Shown here piece by piece: positions 51,376-61,006 of a DNA stretch of 64,000 bases. How positions within the stretch are numbered: position 1 is the first letter of the stretch; each line of letters begins with the position of its first letter. The DNA comes from Bacteroidota bacterium (GTDB taxonomy: Bacteria > Bacteroidota > Bacteroidia > Cytophagales > Cyclobacteriaceae): NCBI GenBank assembly GCA_018267285.1, contig JAFDYU010000012.1, forward strand, positions 1 through 64,000, written 5' to 3'. The translations under genes and the position numbers were made by a program. The notes under the pieces are model-generated. The model saw only the letters and a list, made by a program, of their open reading frames with translations. It was not told the origin of the DNA and searched no databases.

Positions 51376-51908
51376 AAGGGTTTGTAATTAAATTCAATGG
51401 TTACTTCTACTTGTTCGGCTACATTTTGCCACAATAATTGAGGTATTTTGATTTTGTAATCGATCAGTTTGATCATAAACTTGGCTTTCATCACTACCTT
51501 CCCATCGTTGATCGTCATAGTGCCGGGTATTTCAATCTCGTGTTCAACGCCATGGATATTTATTTTCCCTTTTGCCGTAGCTTTTTGATCACCTACTACC
51601 GAGGCTTGATAACCAGAAATAGTTCCCTGAAATGTTGCCTTGGGGTAATCGTCCGATTCCATGTATTTTTCGTTGAAATGTTCTTTCATCAACGATTTTT
51701 CGAATTGGAATTCTTTTATCGGAACAGAAAACACAACCTCACCCGTTGCCTCGTTAAAAATACTGCTCGCCTTCGTGTTTTCTGCCGTGATATCTTCGAT
51801 CGCGGCATCGGAATAAAACTTGATATAACTTTTTTCGGCTGAAAACTTTTGCGCTTTTGCGCCCCAGATCAACGCCACACCAAAAAATATTGTCCACAAT
51901 CTTCGCAT
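51372..51908 (-). CDS. YceI-family periplasmic protein
   Basis: A 178-residue secreted lipocalin-like protein. The signal peptide ends in WGAKAQ, then comes the YceI fold: SYIKFYSDAAIEDITAEN, FEKSLMKEHFNEKYMESDDYPKA and IHGVEHEIEIPGT. Members bind isoprenoid or fatty-acid lipids in the periplasm. It is the first gene of a six-gene minus-strand run. An exact TATATTTG box lies directly upstream (51923-51916) but too close to the start codon for a normal leader, so the promoter is uncertain. Confidence 0.92.
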   Translation of the reverse strand: MRRLWTIFFGVALIWGAKAQKFSAEKSYIKFYSDAAIEDITAENTKASSIFNEATGEVVFSVPIKEFQFEKSLMKEHFNEKYMESDDYPKATFQGTISGYQASVVGDQKATAKGKINIHGVEHEIEIPGTMTINDGKVVMKAKFMIKLIDYKIKIPQLLWQNVAEQVEVTIEFNYKPL

Positions 51909-51944
51909 AACCCTTCAAATATAAAACTAAAGTAAACAAAGGTG

Positions 51945-51987
51945 GGTTAAAAAAGAAAATCCCCCAAAGTCCTTGACCCCGGGGGAT
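51945..51987 (-). terminator. Intrinsic terminator upstream of yceI (for the small gene at 52095)
   Basis: ATCCCCC (51959-51965) pairs with GGGGGAT (51981-51987) around a 15-base loop, and on the minus strand the tract TTTTCTTTTTT follows. It would stop transcription arriving from the small minus-strand gene before it reaches yceI. Confidence 0.8.
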
Positions 51988-52094
51988 GATCTTGTCTATA
52001 GTTGGCTTTAATCGACAGCTAATATACAGCCGCAACTAACAACGACAAATTATAAGACGATGTTTCTAATTATTTAGCGATGAACTACCAAATT

Positions 52095-52286
52095 TTACCG
52101 ATGAATGACGGTAGAACTATCGTGATGTGCTGAATCTATCTTCATAAATTGTTTTTCAATGCGTTCTTTTAGTTGAGGTTTTGAACCGGGAAATGTGGTG
52201 CGCCTGCTTATGTCGTAACTTGCAAACCCTAAGCCCAATAAAAATACCACAACAAGGAGGATAAATATTTTTTTGGAGCGACTCAT
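52095..52286 (-). CDS. Small single-helix membrane protein
   Basis: A 63-residue protein with a basic N-terminus (MSRSKK), one transmembrane helix (IFILLVVVFLLGLGFASY), and a short polar tail ending FMKIDSAHHDSSTVIHR. An intrinsic terminator lies 107 bp downstream on the same strand and supports a real transcript. It is divergent from the M16 peptidase gene. No family is recognised. Confidence 0.65.
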   Translation of the reverse strand: MSRSKKIFILLVVVFLLGLGFASYDISRRTTFPGSKPQLKERIEKQFMKIDSAHHDSSTVIHR

Positions 52287-52497
52287 CCATCAAAGGTAAA
52301 AAGACTGTATTGGTTTTAAAACAAACTATGTGCCTTCATTACTGTGGCTTACATTCCATATAAAAACACCCTTCCCATTAGTTCTGATCTATGTAATCTA
52401 TAGGATAAACATCTTCTACGCTTCCGTTCATGGTTTTATAGAATTGGACGCATGAAAAATATCCTTAAATTCCGCACACAATAAACCCTAAAAGACC

Positions 52498-55371
52498 ATG
52501 AACAAACTCATTTATCTGTTAGTCTCGCTGTTTCTAATTTGCAACGCTCAAGCACAAACTAAGTTAATTGAAAAAGTAGACAGAAAAGGTGGCGAGATCG
52601 TGATTCCATACGAAAAGTATGTATTATCTAACGGGCTAACGCTGATTGTGCACGAAGATCACAGCGATCCTGTGGTGCATGTTGATGTAACCTATCATGT
52701 TGGCTCTGCCCGTGAAGAAATAGGCAAGTCGGGCTTTGCGCATTTTTTCGAGCACATGATGTTTCAAGGAAGCGATCACGTAGGCGATGACCAGCATTTT
52801 AAAATTGTGACGGAATCCGGTGGAACGCTGAATGGAACAACCAATACAGACCGAACAAATTATTTTGAAACGGTGCCTAGCAACCAACTCGAAAAAATGA
52901 TTTGGCTCGAAGCCGACCGCATGGGCTTTCTTTTAGATGCCGTAACTCAAAAAAAATTCGAAATACAACGTGAAACCGTAAAAAACGAGCGGGGCCAAAA
53001 TTACGATAACCGTCCGTATGGCTTGGTTCAGGAAGTTGTCAGTAAAAACCTGTATCCGTATGGCCACCCCTATTCTTGGTTAACCATCGGGTACATTGAT
53101 GATTTGAACCGGGTAAACGTAAACGATTTAAAAAATTTCTTCCTTCGCTGGTATGGCCCAAACAATGCAACACTTTCCATTGGAGGAGACGTACAGACTG
53201 CGGATGTAGTAAAATTGGTTGAGAAATATTTTGGATCTATACCCAAAGGACCGGATGTTCAAAACATGAACGCACCCGTTTATTCGTTAGAAGGAGATCG
53301 TTACGTTTCTTTGGTAGATAACTATGCACGCCTCCCTCAATTATCCATTACAATTCCCACAGTACCCGCCTACAATGCAGACGAACCCGCTCTTGATTGT
53401 CTTGCTGAAGTGATAGGTCAGGGAAAAAATTCAGTTTTATATCAGGAAATCGTGAAAGATCAAAAGGCATTAAACGCAGTAGCCTTTTCGAATACCTCAG
53501 AGTTAGGCGGTTATTTTAGGATTACGCTCATTCCTTCGCCCAAAACTTCGCTTGCCGATTCGAAAAAGCTTATCGATGAGGCATTAAAGGCATTTGAAAC
53601 CCGTGGGGTAACCGATGAAGACATCGAAAAATTTAAAGGTTCTTTCGAATCGCAGTACATAAACGCACTCCAAAGTGTTTCGGGGAAAACATCTTTACTG
53701 GCTAACTACCAAACGTTTACCGGCAATCCAAATCAGATAGGGAAAGATCTGGATCGTTACTCCAAAGTAACCAAAGAAGAAGTAATGCGCGTGTATGAGA
53801 AATACCTTAAAGGCAAACCGGGAGTTATCCTTAGTGTTGTGCCCAAAGGTCAGGAGGCAAATATTGCAGCGCCCGAAAACTATAAAATAGCTCAATCTAA
53901 CTACAAAGCTCCCGACTATGGGTATGCTGGTTTGAAGTACGAGAAAGCCAAAGACAATTTTGACCGAAGTAAAATGCCGGGCAATGGGCCTAACCCGGCC
54001 GTAAAAGTGCCATCTTTTTGGAAAAAAGATTTAGAAAATGGTATAAAATCAATTGGCACACAAAGCACCGAACTCCCATTAATCACGATGTCAATTACTA
54101 TACCCGGAGGCCATTTGCTACAAGCCACAGATACCTCGAAAGTTGGTTTGGCCAGGATTTTTTCGTTGATGATGAACGAAGACACAAAAAATTATACGGC
54201 CGAAAAAATGCAAGCCGAACTAGAAAAGCTGGGAAGTTCCATTACTGTTGGCAGTGGTCTTGATGGTATTACGTTTCGGGTGCAGTCGCTCAAGAAAAAT
54301 ATCGATAAGACATTATCCCTACTAAATGAACGAATGCTCAATCCAAAATTTACTCAGGTAGCTTTCGATCGAATTCAAAAACAAACTATTGAGGGATTCA
54401 AACAAGCTAAGTCTCAACCGGCCAATGTTGCCACCAATGTATTTGCCAAAATGAATTATGGCCCGAGCATCTTGGGGTTAAGCGAAATGGGTACTGAGTA
54501 CACAATAAAAAATCTTAAGCTTGCAGATGTTGAGGACTACTATAAAAACTATATGACCTCGAAAGATACCCGATTGGTAGTGGTGGGTGATGTAGCTGAA
54601 AAAGAAATCCTTGATAAGATGAGCTTCTTGAAAAATTTATCCTCTAATGAAGTTAAAATGCCTCGCATCGCTCCCACTCCAAACGTAGACAAGACAAGAA
54701 TTTATCTGGTTGATGTACCCAAAGCAGCACAGACAGAGTTCAGAGTGGGTGGAGTAACCGGACTTAAATATGATGCAACGGGCGAATATTACACTGCCCT
54801 TCTTGCTAACTATCCGTTGGGTGGTTCATTCAATAGTCATCTGAATATGAATCTGCGCGAAGATAAAGGTTGGACCTACGGTGCACGTTCTAGTTTTACG
54901 GGAAACAAATACACAGGAAGTTTTACGTTTAGTTCGGGCATCCGTGCCAACGCTACCGACAGTGCATTAACAGAGGTTATGAATGAGTTGAAAAAATACA
55001 CTTCGTCCGGAATTACGGATGAGGAACTCAAATTTATGAAAAGTGCCATTGGTCAAAATGATGCTCTGCGCTATGAAACACTTTTCCAGAAAGCTTTTTT
55101 TATAGATCGGATATTGCAATACAATCTCCCGGCTAATTATGTTGATCAGCAAAGTAAAATTTTGGCAAACCTAACGAAAGAAACGGTGAATAAATCAGCT
55201 GCCAAGTGGATCAAACCAAATGAGATTAACATCTTACTCGTTGGCGATAAAAATAAAATTCTTCCCGGACTTAACAGGCTTGGTTATGAAATCATTGAAC
55301 TTGATGTGAACGGCAAATTAAAAACCGGAAGCGAATTGCTCAATAATAAAATTCCGGACTCTAAAAAGTAG
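52498..55371 (+). CDS. M16-family zinc peptidase, two-domain
   Basis: A 957-residue secreted protease with a signal peptide (cut near NAQAQT). The first M16 half has the inverted zinc motif FAHFFEHMMFQGS (H-x-x-E-H) and the third ligand glutamate downstream (ETVKNERGQN). The second half has the same fold but no HxxEH, so it is the non-catalytic partner, as in pitrilysin-like chains. It should degrade short peptides in the periplasm, or at the cell surface. The gene ends with an intrinsic terminator and is convergent with the OmpA-family gene. Confidence 0.94.
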   Translation: MNKLIYLLVSLFLICNAQAQTKLIEKVDRKGGEIVIPYEKYVLSNGLTLIVHEDHSDPVVHVDVTYHVGSAREEIGKSGFAHFFEHMMFQGSDHVGDDQHFKIVTESGGTLNGTTNTDRTNYFETVPSNQLEKMIWLEADRMGFLLDAVTQKKFEIQRETVKNERGQNYDNRPYGLVQEVVSKNLYPYGHPYSWLTIGYIDDLNRVNVNDLKNFFLRWYGPNNATLSIGGDVQTADVVKLVEKYFGSIPKGPDVQNMNAPVYSLEGDRYVSLVDNYARLPQLSITIPTVPAYNADEPALDCLAEVIGQGKNSVLYQEIVKDQKALNAVAFSNTSELGGYFRITLIPSPKTSLADSKKLIDEALKAFETRGVTDEDIEKFKGSFESQYINALQSVSGKTSLLANYQTFTGNPNQIGKDLDRYSKVTKEEVMRVYEKYLKGKPGVILSVVPKGQEANIAAPENYKIAQSNYKAPDYGYAGLKYEKAKDNFDRSKMPGNGPNPAVKVPSFWKKDLENGIKSIGTQSTELPLITMSITIPGGHLLQATDTSKVGLARIFSLMMNEDTKNYTAEKMQAELEKLGSSITVGSGLDGITFRVQSLKKNIDKTLSLLNERMLNPKFTQVAFDRIQKQTIEGFKQAKSQPANVATNVFAKMNYGPSILGLSEMGTEYTIKNLKLADVEDYYKNYMTSKDTRLVVVGDVAEKEILDKMSFLKNLSSNEVKMPRIAPTPNVDKTRIYLVDVPKAAQTEFRVGGVTGLKYDATGEYYTALLANYPLGGSFNSHLNMNLREDKGWTYGARSSFTGNKYTGSFTFSSGIRANATDSALTEVMNELKKYTSSGITDEELKFMKSAIGQNDALRYETLFQKAFFIDRILQYNLPANYVDQQSKILANLTKETVNKSAAKWIKPNEINILLVGDKNKILPGLNRLGYEIIELDVNGKLKTGSELLNNKIPDSKK

Positions 55372-55389
55372 TGAATTTTTCAGCTCTAT

Positions 55390-55428
55390 AATAAGGCTAC
55401 CTATTATAGTCGGTGGCCTTATTTTTTT
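55390..55428 (+). terminator. Intrinsic terminator after the M16 gene
   Basis: AATAAGGCTACC (55390-55401) pairs with GGTGGCCTTATT (55412-55423), one T-G wobble, then a run of Ts (55422-55428). It also touches the stop of the convergent OmpA-family gene. Confidence 0.88.
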
Positions 55429-56083
55429 AATCCCTAAGCACGCGCATCTCCACCCTTCGGTTAAGTGCCCGTGCTTCTTCGGTATCTTCCGCAGAAACGG
55501 GTTTTGTACCGCCAAAAGCTTTTGTTTGAATCCTTTTTTTTCCAATGCCCTTACCGGCTAAATATTTTTTTACGGCATCAACCCGTTTTTGAGAAAGTAC
55601 CAAATTCTTTTGTGCATTGCCCACATTATCGGTATGGCCCTCCAACTGAATTTCCATTTCTGCATTTAATTTCATCAGCGCCACAACACCATCAAGTTCG
55701 TTAAACGAAGCCGACTTGATAACCGATTTACCCAAATCAAAGATCAGGTGGTTAAGCCGAATCGCCTGGCCGTTGGGTACGAGTTCTATTTCGCAGGTTA
55801 TTCGGTTGTCTTTCGCATCTTCGGGCGATATCAGGATGCCATTTTGCGCGTGTCCGGGAGATGTCGCGGTGATAACATATTTTGAAGACCCAAATATGGA
55901 AAAAGCAAAAATGCTGTCGTTAAAAGTTTGCGAGAGGCTCCCCGTGGGGTAACTTTTATAAATAATTTTTGCTTTAAGGGATTTACCTGTTATTGCTTCG
56001 CGTATTTTTCCTTCGACTGTTATTTCTTGCGAATACACAGCCGATGAAAATATCATCGCAAGAAAGATGAGTCTTTCTTTCAT
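55427..56083 (-). CDS. OmpA-family peptidoglycan-binding protein
   Basis: A 218-residue protein with a signal peptide (cut near VYSQ), an N-terminal beta domain (about residues 20-100, like a small carboxypeptidase-regulatory domain) and a C-terminal OmpA domain (about 105-218). The OmpA motifs LEGHTDNVGNAQKNLVLSQKRVDAVKKYL and ARALNRRVEMRV contain the residues that bind peptidoglycan. It likely ties the outer membrane to the cell wall. It overlaps the parC stop by four bases and is transcribed after parC. Confidence 0.92.
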   Translation of the reverse strand: MKERLIFLAMIFSSAVYSQEITVEGKIREAITGKSLKAKIIYKSYPTGSLSQTFNDSIFAFSIFGSSKYVITATSPGHAQNGILISPEDAKDNRITCEIELVPNGQAIRLNHLIFDLGKSVIKSASFNELDGVVALMKLNAEMEIQLEGHTDNVGNAQKNLVLSQKRVDAVKKYLAGKGIGKKRIQTKAFGGTKPVSAEDTEEARALNRRVEMRVLRD

Positions 56084-58908
56084 ATATCTAAATCAATTGT
56101 TTCACCTGGGCTAAATCCTTTATCTACCTTCTGCTCTTCTTTTTTTTCTTTAAGCTTAGTTTTTCCTTTTTCTTCGAAGAGATCGGTTTGTTCGGCTTGA
56201 CCGGGTTTTTTTGTTTTGGTTTTTGGCGGTTGGCCATTAACGAGGACTTGCTCTTTAGGGCTTTCGCCAAAGAGGTGGGTCTGCTCGCCTTCTTCGGTTT
56301 CGGGTTGCCCGATTTTTTTTTTGGATGACGGAGAGCCACTTGCTTCCGTCATCTCAACATGCTCTTCATCTCCTTCTTCAAGGCCTGTATCTTCAGGCTC
56401 TTCCACCGCTCTTACCTTTGAGACTTTGTACTGCGATAGTCGGTTGCCCATCGCCTTCCATCCCTTCACATCAATAATATCTTCAAGGTTTACAATTTCG
56501 GTTTCTTTTTCTTTGCCTTTACCTTTCACCAACTCTACTTCTATTTCGGGATTATCAGTGGTGGAGGCATATTCTAACCGAGAGCCAATACCTTCACTGA
56601 TAAAATTAAAATCTTTGTCGGGGGTCGTGGTTTCAATGGTAAACCGTTTCACAAAATAGTGCTTGCTCTCGCCATCGAAGTAAACCGCTGAGATTACTTT
56701 TTTTAGGTTAAACTTTTCAATTAAAATCGTCTTTCCCTCCGGTTCATAGCGGTTGTTTAAGTCAAAATTGGTGAGTTTGTAATTTCCGGATTTGGTTATC
56801 GAAATAATTTGATCGTCTCCATCGAACTTGCCTACGTGTTTGCCCCGCTTATCTTTATTGAGGCGGCCGCTGGCTTCGTCAAACCAAAGATCGAGCCCGC
56901 TCAGCGTAGATCCTTTCGATTCTTTAAAATCAATTTTGCGAACCGGATATTTGGTTATGGTGTTTCCGCGCGCGCCACGGCCTTTGATTTCCAGTTCAGA
57001 AAAATCGAAATCAAAAATCTTTTTGCGTGCTGTGCTGCTCTGGCTCAGTTTTACATCAACAATTTCGGCTTCGCCATTGGGGTTCGCGCTCAGGTAGTGT
57101 ACTTTGCTATTTGGGTTTCCCTGGTCGAGGTTGTATTCTTTATCGCGTATGATGGCCGGCATAGCAAAGCGTTTCGCAAAAGTTTTCCCGCTTTTACCAT
57201 CGCTGTAAATCAAATTATACACCATGCGTTCATCGCCCTTTCTCCACACTCCCACGTGCAAAATATCTTTGCCCATAAACACCTTTTCTTTGATGCGGCT
57301 CACCAACGCTTTTCCGTCTTTGCGTATGGCGATAATGTCGTCCAGATCGGAGCACTCGGTTATGAATTCAGTTTTGTCATCCTTCTTTAACCCAAAGCCA
57401 ACAAAACCGTCTTCGCGGTTTGCATAAAGTTTTTGGTTGTTCGAAATAACTTCCGTGGCTACAACTGATTGAAAACTTTTGATCTCTGTTTTGCGCTCTC
57501 GGCCTTTTCCGTATTTGTCGAGTAAGTTTTGATAGTAGGAAATGGCATAGTCGGTGAGGTGTTTCAGATGATGCAATGTCTCTTTCAATTCTTTTTCAAG
57601 ATCGCGCAGCAGTTCATCGGCTTTAAAAGAATCGTATTTGGAAATTCGTTTGATTCGGATTTCAAGCAACCGTAAAATATCATCTCGGGTTATCTCACGG
57701 TAGAATTGTTTCTTGTACGGCTTGAGCCCTTTGTCGGTGGTAGAAATAACTTCTTCAAATGTTTCGCAGTTTTCGATGTCGCGGTAAATTCTTTTTTCTA
57801 TAAATATTTTTTCGAGTGATGAAAACAGAATTTTCTCCATCAGCTCTCCTTTCTTAATCTCCAGCTCGCTCTTGAGCAACTTTACCGTTTGCTCGGTGTT
57901 GATTTTCAAAATTTCGTTCACCTTCATGAACTGCGGCTTGTCTTCCACAATCACGCAGGCATTTGGCGAAATGGAAAGCTCGCAATCGGTAAACGCATAC
58001 AACGCATCGATGGCGATTTCGGGGGAAATGCCGGCCTGCAGATTCACTTGTATCTCAACATCTTTGGCGGTGTTGTCGATTACCTGCTTTACTTTGATCT
58101 TTCCCTTCTCGCTGGCTTTTACAATGGATTCCATCAGCGATGCCGTAGTGGTGGCAAAAGGAATTTCGCGGATCACCAATGTTTTTTTATCGAGGATCTC
58201 GATCTTGGCCCTTACTTTAATTTTCCCTCCGCGGTATCCCTGATCGTATTCTGAAAAATCGGCAATACCTCCGGTAGGGAAATCGGGGTAAATTTTTGGG
58301 TTCTTACCTTTCAATACATCGATCGAGGCTTTGATCAGCTCACAGAAATTGTGCGGAAGAATTTTTGTTGACAAACCAACCGCGATACCCTCTACACCTT
58401 GCGCCAACAGTAAAGGAAATTTTACCGGTAGGGTTACGGGTTCTTTTTTTCTGCCATCGTAAGAAAGTTGCCACGCGGTAGTCTGCGGGTTATAGACAAT
58501 ATCAAGCGCCAATTTCGAAAGCCTCGCTTCAATATATCGGGGCGCGGCTGCGCTATCGCCTGTACGCACATCTCCCCAGTTTCCTTGCGTGTCGAGCAAT
58601 AGCTCTTTCTGGCCGATGTTTACAATGGCTTCGCCAATGGCTGCATCACCGTGCGGGTGGTATTGCATGGTGTTGCCGATTACGTTTGCTACTTTATTGA
58701 AGCGGCCGTCATCCATCTCTTTGAGCGAGTGCATGATCCTGCGTTGCACCGGCTTAAATCCGTCTTCAATGCGCGGCACGGCACGTTCTAAAATTACATA
58801 CGAGGCATAATCCAGAAACCAGCTCTCGTACATGCCATCTATGGCAACAGAATGTACAGCTCCCTTTTCATTCTTCGCTTTATTTTCTTTTTCTGATTTC
58901 TTACTCAT
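56080..58908 (-). CDS. parC: DNA topoisomerase IV subunit A
   Basis: A 942-residue type II topoisomerase A subunit that cuts and rejoins DNA for decatenation. The catalytic tyrosine is in DSAAAPRYIEARLS (near residue 123), and IGNTMQYHPHGDAAIGEAIVN is the family's winged-helix region. The C-terminal beta-pinwheel domain follows, and the last 120 residues or so are a charged tail rich in K, E and Q (several KKKEE-type blocks), which is unusually long. In Bacteroidota its partner parE is normally directly upstream; here two restriction-modification genes lie between them. It reads into the OmpA-family gene. Confidence 0.94.
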   Translation of the reverse strand: MSKKSEKENKAKNEKGAVHSVAIDGMYESWFLDYASYVILERAVPRIEDGFKPVQRRIMHSLKEMDDGRFNKVANVIGNTMQYHPHGDAAIGEAIVNIGQKELLLDTQGNWGDVRTGDSAAAPRYIEARLSKLALDIVYNPQTTAWQLSYDGRKKEPVTLPVKFPLLLAQGVEGIAVGLSTKILPHNFCELIKASIDVLKGKNPKIYPDFPTGGIADFSEYDQGYRGGKIKVRAKIEILDKKTLVIREIPFATTTASLMESIVKASEKGKIKVKQVIDNTAKDVEIQVNLQAGISPEIAIDALYAFTDCELSISPNACVIVEDKPQFMKVNEILKINTEQTVKLLKSELEIKKGELMEKILFSSLEKIFIEKRIYRDIENCETFEEVISTTDKGLKPYKKQFYREITRDDILRLLEIRIKRISKYDSFKADELLRDLEKELKETLHHLKHLTDYAISYYQNLLDKYGKGRERKTEIKSFQSVVATEVISNNQKLYANREDGFVGFGLKKDDKTEFITECSDLDDIIAIRKDGKALVSRIKEKVFMGKDILHVGVWRKGDERMVYNLIYSDGKSGKTFAKRFAMPAIIRDKEYNLDQGNPNSKVHYLSANPNGEAEIVDVKLSQSSTARKKIFDFDFSELEIKGRGARGNTITKYPVRKIDFKESKGSTLSGLDLWFDEASGRLNKDKRGKHVGKFDGDDQIISITKSGNYKLTNFDLNNRYEPEGKTILIEKFNLKKVISAVYFDGESKHYFVKRFTIETTTPDKDFNFISEGIGSRLEYASTTDNPEIEVELVKGKGKEKETEIVNLEDIIDVKGWKAMGNRLSQYKVSKVRAVEEPEDTGLEEGDEEHVEMTEASGSPSSKKKIGQPETEEGEQTHLFGESPKEQVLVNGQPPKTKTKKPGQAEQTDLFEEKGKTKLKEKKEEQKVDKGFSPGETIDLDI

Positions 58909-58932
58909 GAATGTTATCTCTATCGAAGTTCT

Positions 58933-59925
58933 TTAATATGCTCCCAAAAACTTATGTCCGTTAAAGTGAATCAAATGATCTGGATTGTCAGCAATCCAAA
59001 CCTCTGTTTCCCATGCTATCTCTAAAATCCATTTTCTGAATTTGGCCCTTGATAAAAATGCAGTTACGAAAATCAATTCTGCTTTGCAATCTTTCAATAT
59101 TTTCTTTAACTCAAATACTCTTGTCTCGCTCATTGGCCCAGAGCTATGAACAGCTTCAATCAAATAGAGCCAGTTATTTTTTCTGCTATAAGCTATGATG
59201 TCTGGTAATTCATCATGAGATAATTCAAAAAAGTTAAGCTTCTTTAACTCGTTCTCCTCAATATGAAGATATTTATTCGATGTATCTCCTATGTAGAGAA
59301 CTTCGCAATCACTTCCAAAACGAGGTAAGAACTCTTCGACAATTGCTTTCTGTAAAGTGTTATGTTCGCCCAATGAAAGTGCCAGCGGTTTTCCGCTTGG
59401 AAGTTTTACTGGTATCTTTTCGAGGTTTCTTTTCCGCGCTAGAATATCAGACAATGAAGATGTATTCTTTCTGAATTTCTTTAATGCATTTTCCCAGTCT
59501 TCTGTTTTGTATGTCAATACCAATTGTTTGAAGTCAGGATGCAAAGCATAGCCCCTTGTTGGATCATTGGTAGCAGAACCTTTGTTTATCCCGCTGTTTA
59601 CAATTAGGTTAGCAAGTACCAATAGCTTCAAATCCTTTCTTCTTACATCATCATAAGAACCTGGAGAAATTTTCTCTTCAAAGCTCTTATTCATGATCTG
59701 AATAATCTCTCTCGTTTTTAGATGAACATTATCGTTAATGCATTTTACTTTTTTCCAATCTTTTTTCACACCAGCTACGGCCAAAAAACTTAAAGCCATT
59801 CTCTCCAATCCTCTTTCAGATTTGGATTTTAATGGAATCCCTACACTCTCCAAAATTTCAAGAGCTTCATTTATGATTTTCTTAACTGCTTTGGATTTTT
59901 CGCTTTTAGCGATGTAATTCTTCAT
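58933..59925 (-). CDS. BsuBI/PstI-family type II restriction endonuclease
   Basis: A 330-residue restriction enzyme from the ATG at 59925, two bases after the methyltransferase stop; a TTG at 59931 is less likely. The N-terminal part (to about 185) is helical, as in the family's DNA-binding region. The C-terminal catalytic part carries the BsuBI/PstI signature: EVLYIGDTSNKYLHIEE, LPDIIAYSRKNNWLYLIEAVHSSGP, and the final AWETEVWIADNPDHLIHFNG. Family members cut CTGCAG and are paired with adenine methyltransferases, but here the partner is a C5-cytosine enzyme, so the site is unknown. It is A+T-rich compared with parC and parE and ends 24 bp before parC. Confidence 0.93.
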   Translation of the reverse strand: MKNYIAKSEKSKAVKKIINEALEILESVGIPLKSKSERGLERMALSFLAVAGVKKDWKKVKCINDNVHLKTREIIQIMNKSFEEKISPGSYDDVRRKDLKLLVLANLIVNSGINKGSATNDPTRGYALHPDFKQLVLTYKTEDWENALKKFRKNTSSLSDILARKRNLEKIPVKLPSGKPLALSLGEHNTLQKAIVEEFLPRFGSDCEVLYIGDTSNKYLHIEENELKKLNFFELSHDELPDIIAYSRKNNWLYLIEAVHSSGPMSETRVFELKKILKDCKAELIFVTAFLSRAKFRKWILEIAWETEVWIADNPDHLIHFNGHKFLGAY

Positions 59926-59927
59926 GA

Positions 59928-60947
59928 TCAAAATAAAGTAAGCAGTTGGTTGGGTTGCAAATTGCTTTCAATAATCTCAGATGGAGTATAAAACTCATTC
60001 GTTTTATAACAGTCTTTTAAAGACAATGCCAACTGATAGGCTAACAATGGAGGAACTGCATTTCCTATCTGATTAAATTTTTGTGTTTCATTTCCTATGA
60101 AATCAAACCAATCGGGAAAACTTTGCAGTCTCGCAGCTTCACTGTGAAATAATCTTCTTCGCCTTCCATCATTCAATCTAACACGTTGCATGTCTCCAGT
60201 TGCACCCGCAAGATTTCTACATGTTAAAGTTCGTGCTGGTTTGTTAGGATATAAATCTCTTGGATTGATACAATCTGAGGCCCTCTCATACTTTGCGACA
60301 TATGCATCCATAGATGAAGTTAAGAACTTACTATGCTCAGGGGCAGTGAACATTGTATCTCCTATTGCTTCACCAACCGTTACTTTTTTACTTTTAGGTT
60401 TTGGAAAATTAAATTGAGACCTATGTCCAAATACAAAAAGACGTTCTCTGTTTTGCGGAACTCCATAATTAACCGCATTGAGCAATTTATAATTTATAAT
60501 ATAACCCAATTTCTTTAGCTCATTCAGTATTAAATCGAAATACCATTTGTTGGTATAGAGAAGTCCGCGAACATTTTCAAACATGAAAACTTTCGGTTGT
60601 AACTTCCTTACAGCGTCAATGAAAATTGGGAAACCGTCTCTTGCATCTTCTATTCCTTTTTGATGACCACCAACACTAAATGGTTGACAAGGCGGCCCCC
60701 CTATTATTATTTCTGCTTTCGGATAATTGAAATCAACAGACAATGTCGCAGCCAAACACTCTCCTGATAAGTTTTTATTATAAGTCTCACTAGCCGCATT
60801 GTCCATTTCATAACCGATTGTTTTGTACCCGGCAGCTTCAAAGCCAAGTGATAACCCACCACAGCCTGCGAATAAATCCAACACAACTTCCTTCTCCGTA
60901 ATCCTCGGTTGTAAAGTATGGTTTATAAATTTAACGTAGCCTGACAT
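59928..60947 (-). CDS. DNA (cytosine-5) methyltransferase
   Basis: A 339-residue enzyme that puts a methyl group on C5 of cytosine to protect the host from the restriction enzyme. All main motifs are present in order: I FAGCGGLSLGF, IV GGPPCQPFS with the catalytic cysteine, VI FENVRG, VIII QNRERLFVFG, then a short target-recognition region (PNKPARTLTCRNLAGATGD), and X IGNAVPP. The chosen ATG at 60947 starts MSGYVKF; another ATG at 60962 adds five residues. It lies two bases upstream of the endonuclease gene, so the pair is translated together. It lies 59 bp after parE. No controller protein gene is present. Confidence 0.94.
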   Translation of the reverse strand: MSGYVKFINHTLQPRITEKEVVLDLFAGCGGLSLGFEAAGYKTIGYEMDNAASETYNKNLSGECLAATLSVDFNYPKAEIIIGGPPCQPFSVGGHQKGIEDARDGFPIFIDAVRKLQPKVFMFENVRGLLYTNKWYFDLILNELKKLGYIINYKLLNAVNYGVPQNRERLFVFGHRSQFNFPKPKSKKVTVGEAIGDTMFTAPEHSKFLTSSMDAYVAKYERASDCINPRDLYPNKPARTLTCRNLAGATGDMQRVRLNDGRRRRLFHSEAARLQSFPDWFDFIGNETQKFNQIGNAVPPLLAYQLALSLKDCYKTNEFYTPSEIIESNLQPNQLLTLF

Positions 60948-61006
60948 TTTAATTTCTCTCAACTCAAATTAACGGAATTCCTCACACAAAATCTTGAAGT
61001 TATACT

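Noticed and set aside
56809..57390. Long open frame on the plus strand inside parC
   Set aside because: It is the antisense shadow of a well-conserved topoisomerase gene and has no family features of its own.
58909..61006. Direct repeats flanking the restriction-modification pair (GAAGTT at 58925-58930 and 60996-61001)
   Set aside because: Six shared bases are too short to distinguish from chance, and they are not at symmetrical positions.
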